DNA from: Nocardiopsis listeri NBRC 13360
GTDB lineage: Bacteria > Actinomycetota > Actinomycetes > Streptosporangiales > Streptosporangiaceae
Assembly: GCF_001570765.1 (NCBI RefSeq)
Contig: NZ_BCSH01000045.1
Location: forward strand, 1 to 64,000
Length of the DNA: 64,000 bases
Direction of reading: 5' to 3'
Below are positions 43,377 through 51,900 of this stretch, piece after piece. Each line of letters opens with the position of its first letter. Position 1 is the first letter of the stretch. A model generated the notes under the pieces. The model was not told the origin of the DNA. It made no database searches and was given only the letters and a program-made list of their open reading frames with translations. The position numbers and the translations under genes are program-made.

Positions 43377-43710
43377 CCGGACGTTCCTTCGGCGGGCTCG
43401 GCCATCCGGCATCGGGCGGTTCACCGGTCCGTCGGTGGGCCGCCGCCAGGAGGACCGGTGCTTCGGCCCGCTGCAAGGGCCCCCGCCTGGACCGGATCAT
43501 CGAGTTCGATCACCGGTTCCAGCGCCTGCTCGAAACACGTACCTTTCCCGGGGGAGGTTCTGGTGCCGGCGGGGCCGCCTCCAAAGGGTGTCGCCGCGCG
43601 GCCGGGATATCGGCCTCCTCCTCACCGCTCCCCCGACGGAGTTGAACGGCGGTGAAACCGGAAGGGGATCACTCTGGCCGGCGACCCGTGCGCGTGTCAG
43701 GATGGCGCTC
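43377..43710. other. Intergenic stretch without recognised content
   Basis: About 330 bases between two small membrane-protein genes. Reading frames cross it on both strands, but none has a ribosome site or family-like text. Nothing regulatory was recognised. Confidence 0.4.
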
Positions 43711-44109
43711 ATGCATCCGACGTCCCCTTTCGGGGTCCCCCCGAACACCCACCGGCCCGGTCATCCACCGAGCACCGTGTCTCGACACGGGCAGGGGTCG
43801 ACCGCGGACAGGGTGATCACGCTCGTCCTCATCTGTCTGGCGCCGCCGGTCTGTCTCCTGGCGAGTCTTTGGGGCTTCTTCTCGGTCATGGCGACCGCGA
43901 GCTGCGGGAGCGACTGCGGCGCCGCAGTCGAGGTGGCCCTGCCACTGATGATCTTCTCGCCGTGGGTGATCTGGCTGGTCGTCACCGTCTGGGCGATCGT
44001 GCGCCTGGTCAAGAAAAGGCCCGCGGTCCGGGTGATGCTCCTCGGCCTGGTGGTCGCGACCGTGCTCTACGTGGCGGCGAACGTCGTCATGTTCGTCGCC
44101 CTGGGCTGA
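43711..44109 (+). CDS. Small membrane protein, unknown function
   Basis: A 132-residue protein with a Pro/His-rich cytoplasmic start and three hydrophobic helices (about 30-52, 65-88 and 100-130). A CGSDCG pair lies in the first loop and may form a disulfide outside the membrane. I do not recognise a family. The start is uncertain between ATG 43711 and ATG 43702; the frame upstream overlaps the previous gene and is not credible. Confidence 0.6.
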   Translation: MHPTSPFGVPPNTHRPGHPPSTVSRHGQGSTADRVITLVLICLAPPVCLLASLWGFFSVMATASCGSDCGAAVEVALPLMIFSPWVIWLVVTVWAIVRLVKKRPAVRVMLLGLVVATVLYVAANVVMFVALG

Positions 44110-44286
44110 CCGGACGGGCTGATCGGAAGGACACCCGCCCTCTCGGTCGCGGTGGCCGCACCGGATGCGTCGACGTGCCCGCCGCCACCGATCTCGGTGA
44201 CGACGGACAGTGTCCTGTTCGATGGATCCGACCGGCCCGGAAACGGATCACGGACTCGGTGGAGGACCCATGGCCCTCAGCGAGGA

Positions 44287-45132
44287 TCAGTCATCGCTCC
44301 GCTCGCCCGGCACACGGGTCTCGGGTCCCGTGTAACCGGCGAGCACCGAGCGCGGGAGGGGTCCCTTGATCCGGGCCCCGCTGTTGCTCTCCTCCCAGGC
44401 GTGCGCGAGGATGCCGACCGAACGGGAGAGCACGAAGAGCCCCCTGGCCAGTTCCGCGTCCAAGCCCAGGGAGGCGTAGACGGTGGCCGTGGCTCCGTCG
44501 ATGTTCATGGGGACGGGTCGCCCCCTGCGCTGCGCCAAGGCCCGTTCCAGGGCCAGCGCGGATTCGAGGGGCCCGGCGTCGACGGTCCCGTCCTCGACCG
44601 CCTCCTCCACCATGGCCAGGAGCGGATCCCGACGGGGGTCCCGTGGGTGGAAGCGGTGCCCGAAGCCGGGCATGTAGGCACCCTTCTCCCGGTACTCGTC
44701 GACGATCGCCTCGGCGACCTCGTCCGCGTCGGTGCCGTCGGAGCGCTGGTCCACCATCCGGTTCAGGAGCGCGACGCACTGCTGGCCGGCACCTCCGTGC
44801 ACGTCGCCCAGGAGGTTGACGCCCGTGGCGACCGCGTTGTTGAGCCCCAGTCCGCACGTGGCGGCCATGCGGGCGGCGGCGATGGAGGGCGCCTGTGGGC
44901 CGTGGTCGACGCCGGCCACCATCGCCGACTCCAGCATGCGGGCCTGGGCCGGCTCGGGAAGTTCCCCCCGGAGCATGAGCCAGACCACCTGGACGAACCC
45001 GTAGCGGCCGATGACGTCCTGTACCGGGTAGCCGCGCAGTTCGATCTCACCCGGCGCGATCCGCGTCAGGGAGTTCGACCACCAGTCTCCGATCTCCTGG
45101 TGGGTCATCACCTGCTCGTTCGGAGCGGTCAC
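44287..45132 (-). CDS. Citryl-CoA lyase-like enzyme (citrate synthase fold)
   Basis: Cytoplasmic enzyme of 281 residues, related to the citrate-synthase-fold citryl-CoA lyases that split citryl-CoA to acetyl-CoA and oxaloacetate. It is much shorter than citrate synthase (about 370-430), as in that lyase group. Counterparts of the catalytic set are visible: H112 in GDVHGGAGQQ, H159 in MPGFGHRFHPRDPR and D212 in MNIDGATATVY. Its GTG start overlaps the stop of the CoA-transferase gene by four bases (GTGA), so the two are translationally coupled. The partner transferase would supply the CoA ester. The actual acid (citrate, citramalate or another hydroxyacid) is inferred from context only. Confidence 0.8.
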   Translation of the reverse strand: MTAPNEQVMTHQEIGDWWSNSLTRIAPGEIELRGYPVQDVIGRYGFVQVVWLMLRGELPEPAQARMLESAMVAGVDHGPQAPSIAAARMAATCGLGLNNAVATGVNLLGDVHGGAGQQCVALLNRMVDQRSDGTDADEVAEAIVDEYREKGAYMPGFGHRFHPRDPRRDPLLAMVEEAVEDGTVDAGPLESALALERALAQRRGRPVPMNIDGATATVYASLGLDAELARGLFVLSRSVGILAHAWEESNSGARIKGPLPRSVLAGYTGPETRVPGERSDD

Positions 45133-46355
45133 AGCGCACCGGCCTCTCTGAGCGCGTCGATGTCGGCCTGTTCGAATCCGGCCTCTTGGAGGATCTGGTC
45201 GGTGTGTTCGCCCAGCAGGGGCGGTGACCGGTCCGGGCCCAGGGACGCTCCGTCCACGTGTACACCGGTCCCGAGAACGCGCAGTTCGCGGGCCTCGTCC
45301 CCGGGGAAGGGGAGCGTGCGCACGAGGCCACGGTGGTCGATCTGTTCGAGTTCGAGGGCGTCGCGAACGCTGAGGACCCGGGCCGCGGGGACCCCGGCCG
45401 CGGAGAGGGTCTCCTCCCAGTCGGCCGCGGTCCGCTTCGCCAGGTGTTCCTCGATCACCTCGCGCAACTCGACGCGGTTGGCCTTGCGGCTCTCACGTGT
45501 GGCGAAGCGGGGGTCGTCGAGGAGTTCGGGGGAGCCGATCCGGTGGCACAGGATCTCGTACTGTTCCTGTTTGTTGGCCGCGATGTTGAGCATGCCCTGG
45601 GCGGTGGAGAAGGTGCCGGAGGGCGCCGCGGTGGCGTTCTCGTTTCCGATCCTGGTGGGTTCCACGCCGGCCGAGAGGTGGTTGGAGGCACCCCAACCCA
45701 GAGCGGTGATGGCGGTCTCCAGCATGGAGACGTCGAGGTGGGAGCCCCGACCGGTGCGCTCGCGTCGGACGAGGGCGCTGCCGATGGCGAACGCCGCGGC
45801 GACTCCGCCCATGACGTCGGCGATGGGGAAGCCCGCGCGCAGGGGGCCGCTCTCCTGGGTTCCGGTGGCGTCCATCATGCCGGATAGCCCTTGGATGATC
45901 TGGTCGTAGGCGGGTCGGTCGCTCAGCGGACCGTCGGCCCCGAAACCGGAGACGGCGCAGTACACCAGCCCCGGATTGGTGTCGCGTAGTTCGTCCCAGC
46001 CGAACCCCAGGCGGTCCATGACCCCTGGACGGAAGTTCTCCACCAGCACGTCCGCGTCGCCGATCAGGCGTTTCATCACCTGCCGTCCCTCGGCGGACTT
46101 CAGGTTCAGGGTCAGTGACCTCTTGCCCGCGTTCTGGGCGAGGAAGGAGGCGCCCAGGCGTTCCCGGTTCAGTTCCGGCGAGGCCCCGAGTTGTCGTGCG
46201 AGGTCACCCGCCCCAGGGACCTCCACCTTGACCACGTCCGCCCCCATCAGCGCGAGTTGGTATCCCGCGAAGGGTCCGGCCAGGACGTTGGTCAGGTCCA
46301 GGACCCGGATCCCCGCCAGGGGGAGGTCGTCCTTGGCCGCCGTCGAGGCGCTCAT
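45129..46355 (-). CDS. CaiB/BaiF (class III) CoA-transferase
   Basis: Moves CoA from a donor thioester to an acid, in the cytoplasm. The 408-residue protein has the interlocked-dimer family marks: VLDLTNVLAGPFAGYQLALM, ADVVKVEVPGAGD, VLVENFRPGVMDRLGFG, the catalytic aspartate D151 in RPAYDQIIQGLSG, and HLDVSMLETAITAL. It lies between the IclR regulator and the citryl-CoA-lyase-like gene with 4-base overlaps on both sides (ATGA and GTGA), so the three form one tightly coupled operon. By context it should activate the substrate that the lyase then cleaves. The CoA donor is unknown. Confidence 0.9.
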   Translation of the reverse strand: MSASTAAKDDLPLAGIRVLDLTNVLAGPFAGYQLALMGADVVKVEVPGAGDLARQLGASPELNRERLGASFLAQNAGKRSLTLNLKSAEGRQVMKRLIGDADVLVENFRPGVMDRLGFGWDELRDTNPGLVYCAVSGFGADGPLSDRPAYDQIIQGLSGMMDATGTQESGPLRAGFPIADVMGGVAAAFAIGSALVRRERTGRGSHLDVSMLETAITALGWGASNHLSAGVEPTRIGNENATAAPSGTFSTAQGMLNIAANKQEQYEILCHRIGSPELLDDPRFATRESRKANRVELREVIEEHLAKRTAADWEETLSAAGVPAARVLSVRDALELEQIDHRGLVRTLPFPGDEARELRVLGTGVHVDGASLGPDRSPPLLGEHTDQILQEAGFEQADIDALREAGAL

Positions 46356-47146
46356 CTCTTCTCCTTCTCGTGGGAGTCCGTGTTCCCCGAGGCCGGGTCG
46401 AATCCGATCCGACCGATGCGCTCTGCGGCCTCGCTCACGGCGCCGCCGAAGACGCGGACCGCGGCCTCGGTGAAACGGGCGGTGGGCCCGCCGACGGCGA
46501 GCGCGGCAACGGGGGTGGGCCCTCCTTGGGCTCCGTACACGGGTGCGGCCACACCGGAGGCACCGTGTTCGCGCTCACCATGGCTGACCGCGAAGCCCCG
46601 GGTCCGGGCATCGGCGATCTCGGTGAGCAGCCGGTCGGCGTACCTCGGCCCCTGGGGAGACGCGGCGGCGACCCGCCGTACCACCGACGTGGGGGCCCCG
46701 ACCAGGAGGACCTTGCTGGCGGCGCCGCCCCAGAGCGGCATCTCCTCACCGGTGTTGACGACGTGGCGGAGGCGTTGGGGCCCCTCTTCCTGGGCGACGC
46801 AGACGCGAACGGTGTCCGCTCGTACGTACAGGTTGACCGTCTCGGACGTCTCGACCGTGAGTTCTCGCATGATCGCGCGAATGGTCTCCGGTACCTGCCA
46901 GATCGCGTGGGCCAGACGCGCCCAGCGCAGTAGCCCCGGGCCGGCTCCGACGCGACCGTCCGGTCCCGTCCACAACAGGCCGCGCTGTTCGAGGGTCCCG
47001 ACCAGACGCAGGACGGTGGTCTTGGCCAGTCCGGTCAGTCCCACCAGTTCTCGCGTGGTGTAGCGCTGGTTCCTCTCGTCGTAGAGGTCCAGCAGGTCGA
47101 GGGCGCGCACCACACTGCGCACTCCCCCTTCGGCTTCCCCGGCCAT
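46352..47146 (-). CDS. IclR-family transcriptional regulator
   Basis: DNA-binding regulator of 264 residues. The winged HTH spans about 8-68 (VRALDLLDLYDERNQRYTTR, then LTGLAKTTVLRLVGTLEQRG). The ligand domain follows, with VNLYVRADTVRVCVAQEEGP and a late PVAALAVGGPTARF strand, in line with effector-binding IclR domains. It is first in the operon with the CoA-transferase (ATGA overlap) and divergent from the tricarboxylate transporter, so it probably controls both units in response to the substrate or its CoA ester. The ATG at 47146 (or the GTG just before it) follows GGGAGG; the frame extends upstream without family features. Confidence 0.88.
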   Translation of the reverse strand: MAGEAEGGVRSVVRALDLLDLYDERNQRYTTRELVGLTGLAKTTVLRLVGTLEQRGLLWTGPDGRVGAGPGLLRWARLAHAIWQVPETIRAIMRELTVETSETVNLYVRADTVRVCVAQEEGPQRLRHVVNTGEEMPLWGGAASKVLLVGAPTSVVRRVAAASPQGPRYADRLLTEIADARTRGFAVSHGEREHGASGVAAPVYGAQGGPTPVAALAVGGPTARFTEAAVRVFGGAVSEAAERIGRIGFDPASGNTDSHEKEKR

Positions 47147-47392
47147 CACCCTCCCACCCTGGTCCACCTGACGGACCCATTGGACTGCTAGATGGTTCGA
47201 TACGAGACAGGTTAACCCAAGGGAGCGCCATCCACCAGTGGCCGTGGGCCACCTGGCCCTCCCCCCACGCCCCACCCAGAAGAGGAGGTGGGCCGAACGG
47301 CGTGACGACTTCGTTAGGGAAAGATCCTCGGGACGCATTGACACCACACCGAGTGATTTGCATCATTCTCTGAACCAATCAGCGGCCTATTC

Positions 47393-47409
47393 GGTCCACC
47401 TAGTGGACC
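47393..47409. promoter_or_regulatory. Perfect palindrome before tctC, likely regulator operator
   Basis: GGTCCAC-CTA-GTGGACC is a perfect 7-bp inverted repeat with a 3-base centre. It lies 23 bases before the TctC-like ATG and 246 bases before the divergent IclR gene. Placement at the transporter leader fits repression by the adjacent IclR protein. Confidence 0.5.
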
Positions 47410-47431
47410 AGGAGGTCGAGAGGGAGTGAAG

Positions 47432-48424
47432 ATGGACAAGCAGCGGACCCTGCGTGCGGTGGGGGCCGTGTGCGCGGCGCTCGTCGTGGGTGCCGCCGGG
47501 GTGAACGCCGCGCTCTCGCAGACGCACGAGTCCCAGGCCCGGGCGAGAGTGGACATCGTGGTGCCCGCCGACCCGGGCGGCGGTTGGGACCTGGTCGCGC
47601 GAGAGGCGCAGCACTCGATGCGGCTGAACGACATCGTGGCCAACACCCAGGTCCTCAACCTGCCCGGAGCAGGGGGCACGATCGGTCTCGCCCAGACCGT
47701 GCGGCGGGAGGGCGGCGCCACGACACTGATGACCACGGGGACCGTCATGATCGGCGGCATCATCGTCAACGACTCCGCCCAGACGCTGGAGGACGTGGTC
47801 CCCATCGCCCGGGTGGCGGACGACTACGAGGTCTTCGTGGTGCGCGACGACTCCCCCCTCCAGGACATGGGCGACCTGATCGAGGCCTGGAAGGACGACC
47901 CGGGCGCGGTGGCCGTCGGTGGCGGATCGCTCGGCGGCACGGACCACCTCCTGGCCGGACTCGCGGCCCGCTCCCAGGACATCGCCCCCTCGGACGTCAA
48001 CTACATCCCCTTCGCGGGTGGAGCCCAGGCCCTCACCTCACTGCTCTCGGGCAGCATCGACGTGGGCGTCTCCGGCTACAACGAGTTCAGCGACCAGGTG
48101 GAGACGGGCGCCCTCCGTGTCCTGGGTGTCTCCGCGCACGAGCGGGTCACCGGATTGGAGGAGCACCCCACGCTCCCCGAACAGGGCGTGGAGGCCGTGC
48201 TCCCCAACTGGCGCGGCTTCATGGCGCCACCGGGGATCACCGACGCCGAACGCGCGGAGCTCACGGCCATCGTGGAGGAGATGGTCGCCACCCCCGAGTG
48301 GCGGGACACCCTCCAACGCAACAAGTGGGACGACACCTTCCAGTCCGGCCCCGAGTTCGAGGCGTTCCTGCGCGAAGAGATCACCCGTATCACCGCCGTC
48401 ACCGAGGACCTGGGATTGTCTTGA
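47432..48424 (+). CDS. Tripartite tricarboxylate transporter, substrate-binding protein (TctC-like)
   Basis: Extracytoplasmic binding protein of a secondary TTT transporter, 330 residues. A signal or anchor segment (AVGAVCAALVVGAAGVNAAL, about 9-28) has no lipobox Cys. The mature domain begins VDIVVPADPGGGWDLVAREA and shows NLPGAGGTIGLAQ, GTDHLLAGLAARS, YIPFAGGAQALTSLLSGSID and GFMAPPGITDAE, all typical of Bug/TctC proteins for citrate-like or other carboxylates. The ATG at 47432 follows GAGAGGGAG; an in-frame GTG lies 6 bases earlier. It is first in a TctC-TctB-TctA operon divergent from the IclR operon. Confidence 0.9.
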   Translation: MDKQRTLRAVGAVCAALVVGAAGVNAALSQTHESQARARVDIVVPADPGGGWDLVAREAQHSMRLNDIVANTQVLNLPGAGGTIGLAQTVRREGGATTLMTTGTVMIGGIIVNDSAQTLEDVVPIARVADDYEVFVVRDDSPLQDMGDLIEAWKDDPGAVAVGGGSLGGTDHLLAGLAARSQDIAPSDVNYIPFAGGAQALTSLLSGSIDVGVSGYNEFSDQVETGALRVLGVSAHERVTGLEEHPTLPEQGVEAVLPNWRGFMAPPGITDAERAELTAIVEEMVATPEWRDTLQRNKWDDTFQSGPEFEAFLREEITRITAVTEDLGLS

Positions 48425-49056
48425 ACCCACTCAGAGAATCCGCGCCGCCCGTTTCGTCGGGCGACGCGACCGGCCACACACCAGATTCCTGGTGGAGGGG
48501 TCGCAGCGAGCTCTTCGTCGGTGTGCTCGTCATCGGCATCGGCGCCTTCCTCGCCTCCCAGACCCTGACCATGCACGTTCCCGACACCTCCACCGGCCCC
48601 GGCCCCCGGCTCTTCCCCGGGCTGGTGTCCGGGCTGATGGTGGTGCTCGGCGCGCTCCTGGTGCTCCAGGTCGTCCGTCGACCGACGACGGCGCCGCAGG
48701 AGGAAGGATCCGAGAGCGCCGACGTGGTCGATGGGTCCGTCGAAGGCTCCGAAGACACCTCCGCGACCGCCCCCGCCGAGGTGCGCGGGGGATCCGAACA
48801 CACCGGTTCCCACAGCGACTGGCGTACGGTCGGCATGGTCCTGGCGGCGGTCGTCGCCTTCACGCTGCTGCTGCAACCCCTGGGCTGGTTGCTGTCCGGG
48901 GCCCTGCTGTTCTTCGGTGTGAGTTGGGCCTTCGGTGGGAAACGGCCCCTGTTCGAGGCGGCCGTCGCCCTGGTCTACTCCGCCGTCGTCCAACTCGCCT
49001 TCGTCGCGGGGCTGGGTCTGAACCTGCCCTCGGGGATCCTGGGAGGGCTTCTCTGA
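48421..49056 (+). CDS. Tripartite tricarboxylate transporter, small subunit (TctB-like)
   Basis: Small membrane subunit of 211 residues. Four helices are expected and can be placed at about 31-50, 61-80, 137-155 and 162-205, with the first carrying LFVGVLVIGIGAFLASQTL. A long acidic cytoplasmic loop (about 82-128, rich in E, S and D) is an insertion relative to most TctB proteins. The start is a TTG whose bases overlap the TctC stop (TTGA), which implies translational coupling; the alternative would be an internal start that loses the first helix context. The next gene, TctA, begins one base after its stop codon. Confidence 0.85.
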   Translation: MNPLRESAPPVSSGDATGHTPDSWWRGRSELFVGVLVIGIGAFLASQTLTMHVPDTSTGPGPRLFPGLVSGLMVVLGALLVLQVVRRPTTAPQEEGSESADVVDGSVEGSEDTSATAPAEVRGGSEHTGSHSDWRTVGMVLAAVVAFTLLLQPLGWLLSGALLFFGVSWAFGGKRPLFEAAVALVYSAVVQLAFVAGLGLNLPSGILGGLL

Positions 49057-49057
49057 C

Positions 49058-50611
49058 ATGGACACCCTCATGCTCCTGGGCGGCGGTTTCGCCTCCGCCC
49101 TGACCCCCGAGAACCTGCTCTGGGCGTTCGTCGGCGTGGTGCTCGGCACCGCGGTGGGCGTGCTTCCCGGACTGGGATCGGCCATGGCCGTGGCCCTGCT
49201 GCTCCCGGTCACCTTCAAACTCGATCCCACCGGCGCGTTCATCATGTTCACCGCCGTCTACTACGGCGGTCTGTTCGGTGACTCCACCACGTCGATCCTG
49301 ATGAACACCCCGGGCAACAGCTCGGCCATCGCCACCGCGATCGAAGGCCACAAGATGGCCAGGCGCGGCAAGGCCTCCCAGGCCCTGGCCACCTCGGCGA
49401 TCGGCGCGTTCATCGGTGCGGTGGTCTCCACTGCGGTGGTCGCGTTCTTCTCCGGCGTCATCATCGACATCGCCCTGCGATTCGGTCCGGCCGAGTACTT
49501 CGCGCTGGCGGTGTTCGCCTTCGTGGCCACGTCCGCGGTCGTCGCCCAGTCCATGGTGCGCGGTCTCATCGCGCTGACCCTGGGATTGGGCATCGCCATG
49601 GTCGGCATCGACGCGCAGAGCGGCGCCGCCCGGTTCACTTTGGGCGTGCCCTCCCTCTTCGAGGGCATCGGCATCGTCACCGTGACCGTCGGCCTGCTCG
49701 CCCTGGGAGAGGTGCTCCACGTCGCCTCCCGCATCCACCGGCAGGGGCCCGACGCCCGACCGGTCAAGACGGGAGGGACGCTCTGGCTCGGACGCGGCGA
49801 CCTGCGCCGCGCCATCCCGGCCTGGCTGCGTGGTCTGGGCTTCGGGCTTCCCTTCGGCACCATCCCGGCCGGGGGCTCGGAGATCCCGACGTTCCTCGCC
49901 TACGGAACCGAAAGGAAGTTGTCCCAGCTCAGGGCCCGCCGGGGCAAGCGCCCCGACGAATTCGGCAAGGGCGCCATCGAGGGGGTGGCGGCACCGGAAG
50001 CGGCCGCCAGCGCGACCGCGGGCACGGCCATGGGCGCCCTCCTCGGACTCGGCCTACCGACGTCGGCCACCGCGGCCATCATGCTCGCCGCCTTCCAGCA
50101 GTACGGCATGCAGCCCGGACCGTTGTTGTTCGAACGGAACGCCGACCTCGTGTGGGCGCTCCTGGCGAGCCTGTTCATCGGCAGTGTGATGCTGCTGATC
50201 CTGAACCTGCCGTTCGCACCGCTGTGGGCCAAACTGCTGCTCATCCCCAAGAGGTACCTGTACGCGGGGATCACCGGTTTCGCGGCGCTCGGTGTCTACG
50301 CCTCCTCCTACGCGATCACCGACCTCTGGCTGCTCATCCTGCTCGGACTGTTGGGCTTCATGATGCGCCGCTACGCGATCCCCGTGGCGCCGGTGCTCAT
50401 CGCCGTCATCCTCGGCCCCTTGGCGGAGAGTGAGCTGCGGCGCGGGCTGGCGATCGGTCAGGGGGACGTGGGCGTCATGTTCACCGGTCCCATCACCCTG
50501 GGCATCTACGCCGTCATCCTGTCGGCCGTGGGCATCGTCGTGGTGGCGCGGGTGCGTTCGTCCCGGAGTCCGGCCGAGACGGAGGAACCCAAGACCCCGT
50601 CGACGGTGTGA
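49058..50611 (+). CDS. Tripartite tricarboxylate transporter, large permease (TctA-like)
   Basis: The 517-residue permease performs cation-coupled uptake of the bound carboxylate across the membrane. About 11-12 hydrophobic segments are visible. Family signatures are present: [20 protein letters not shown] near the start, [60 protein letters not shown] with [20 protein letters not shown], and a [14 protein letters not shown] helix late. Gly/Pro-rich motifs are intact, so it should be functional. It completes the operon with TctC and TctB. By context it shares a substrate with the adjacent CoA-transferase/lyase. Confidence 0.92.
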   Translation: MDTLMLLGGGFASALTPENLLWAFVGVVLGTAVGVLPGLGSAMAVALLLPVTFKLDPTGAFIMFTAVYYGGLFGDSTTSILMNTPGNSSAIATAIEGHKMARRGKASQALATSAIGAFIGAVVSTAVVAFFSGVIIDIALRFGPAEYFALAVFAFVATSAVVAQSMVRGLIALTLGLGIAMVGIDAQSGAARFTLGVPSLFEGIGIVTVTVGLLALGEVLHVASRIHRQGPDARPVKTGGTLWLGRGDLRRAIPAWLRGLGFGLPFGTIPAGGSEIPTFLAYGTERKLSQLRARRGKRPDEFGKGAIEGVAAPEAAASATAGTAMGALLGLGLPTSATAAIMLAAFQQYGMQPGPLLFERNADLVWALLASLFIGSVMLLILNLPFAPLWAKLLLIPKRYLYAGITGFAALGVYASSYAITDLWLLILLGLLGFMMRRYAIPVAPVLIAVILGPLAESELRRGLAIGQGDVGVMFTGPITLGIYAVILSAVGIVVVARVRSSRSPAETEEPKTPSTV

Positions 50612-50624
50612 ACCGAGGGGACGG

Positions 50625-50661
50625 CCGGTCGGGAGGGCGCGGGGCGCGCACTCCCGACCGG
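50625..50661. terminator. Bidirectional terminator
   Basis: CCGGTCGGGAG pairs perfectly with CTCCCGACCGG across a 15-base GC-rich loop, 14 bases after the TctA stop and 31 bases from the convergent stop at 50692. Confidence 0.7.
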
Positions 50662-50691
50662 TCTCGGGGCGCGCGGACGGTGTCGGTCGTT

Positions 50692-51018
50692 TCACCCGCT
50701 CGCCGGTGGTCCGCTCCCCCGGCCGTCATCCCCCTGCCCGGGTTCGGGTTCGGGGTCGGGCTCCCTCACGGCAGCGGCGAGCCGGTAGTCGACGTGGACG
50801 TTGCGATACACCCCTCCCGCACGCACCCGCCAAGGCAGTCCGTCGCGTTCACGGACCGAGAGGCTCTCGCGTTCGGGGGTTCCTCGTGCCCGGGTCCGGA
50901 CGTCCGGTTCCTCGTGGAAGAGCAATTCCTCCGCCGACGCCGACGCACGGATCTCCACGTCGTAGACGTCGTCCACGTCGTCCACTTCGCCCACGTCGTC
51001 CTCGCGGCGACGCCTCAT
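50692..51018 (-). CDS. Unknown soluble protein, second gene of a two-gene operon
   Basis: A 108-residue protein that I cannot place. It starts with MRRRRED and an acidic stretch (GEVDDVDDVYDVE), then a mixed region with VRTRARGTPERESLSVRERD and the beta-like GGVYRNVHVDYRLAAAV, and a disordered Asp/Gly/Pro tail. The ATG overlaps the stop of the upstream gene (ATGA at 51015-51018), so the two are translationally coupled and probably act together. Comparable pairs exist in other actinobacteria as far as I recall, without known function. Confidence 0.6.
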   Translation of the reverse strand: MRRRREDDVGEVDDVDDVYDVEIRASASAEELLFHEEPDVRTRARGTPERESLSVRERDGLPWRVRAGGVYRNVHVDYRLAAAVREPDPEPEPGQGDDGRGSGPPASG

Positions 51019-51710
51019 CCGTCGTCCTCCTCGTCGAAGTCCCCCACCACGTCGCCGACGGCGCCCGCCGTCTCCTCCAGTGCCCTTCCGGCGCCCTGCC
51101 CTGCCTCGGCGACGGCTTCACCGGCTCCCCGACCGGCGCCCGCGACGGCCTCGCCGGTGCCCTCCGACACCTCTTCGAGCGACCTGCCCACCCCCCGGAC
51201 CACGTGTTCGATGATCTGTGGATTGGAGTCGATGGTCTTGAGGACCCGGGCGATGATCTCTCGCACGTTGTCGAGCTGGACCTTGAGCAGCGCCTGTGCC
51301 TCGACCCCCTTGATGGTGAGTCCGACATGGCCGAGTTCGACGTCCACTCCCACCTTCAGTCTGAGCAGGTCCAGCACGTCGGCCTCCAAGGAGACGGACG
51401 CCGCGAGGTCCTCGACGTCGAGTTCGATCTCGTCGACCTTCACGACCGGGATGTCGAGGTACACGTCGGGATCGTTCGTGGTGGAGGCGCGGGCGGATCG
51501 TTCCTCACGTGACCGCGGCACCTTCCTCCCCGCACCTTCCGTGCCGGGTCGCTCCACGGGGCGGGTCCTCGTTCCTTCGGCCTCCGCTTCCGCGACCTGC
51601 GCTTCAAGCTCTCGTTCGGGCCGCAGCCCGGGCCCCTTGTGCCTCTTGCGGCCCCCGTGGCGGGTACGACGACGCGTGGAACCACCGGTTCCGTGATCAT
51701 CCTGCTGCAT
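51015..51710 (-). CDS. Unknown protein with amphipathic beta/alpha core, first gene of a two-gene operon
   Basis: A 231-residue soluble protein of unknown function. A basic, disordered start (rich in R, G and K) precedes a conserved-looking core (about 80-165): DVYLDIPVVKVDEIELDVED, LAASVSLEADVLDLLRLKVG, VDVELGHVGLTIKGVEAQAL, LKVQLDNVREIIARVLKTID. The end (about 180-225) is a Gly/Ala/Glu repeat helix (AVAGAGRGAGEAVAEAGQGA) and an acidic tail. Alternating hydrophobicity suggests a lipid-exchange or scaffold-like beta sheet; this is only inference. I chose the ATG at 51710, preceded by AAGGGGG and GGAGG; an ATG at 51755 is the alternative. Confidence 0.65.
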   Translation of the reverse strand: MQQDDHGTGGSTRRRTRHGGRKRHKGPGLRPERELEAQVAEAEAEGTRTRPVERPGTEGAGRKVPRSREERSARASTTNDPDVYLDIPVVKVDEIELDVEDLAASVSLEADVLDLLRLKVGVDVELGHVGLTIKGVEAQALLKVQLDNVREIIARVLKTIDSNPQIIEHVVRGVGRSLEEVSEGTGEAVAGAGRGAGEAVAEAGQGAGRALEETAGAVGDVVGDFDEEDDG

Positions 51711-51900
51711 TTCCTCCGCCCCCTTCCGAGCGGTGGGGTGGGTGCGCGTCGACATGACCGACGCCAGGCACCGGAAATCAAACCGAAAGTCTGATTTGCA
51801 CCTTTTGCGAACTATGTGTTCGCGCCCCTACCCCGAGCCCATCCAGGGGAAACGACGGCGCACCGGCCCGGAGCACACTTCCACGGCCCGGCACCCCGTC

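Noticed and set aside
47470..48420. In-frame upstream extension of the TctB-like gene through tctC
   Set aside because: The text before 48421 is Arg/Gly-rich mirror of TctC; the TTG overlapping the tctC stop is the only sensible start.
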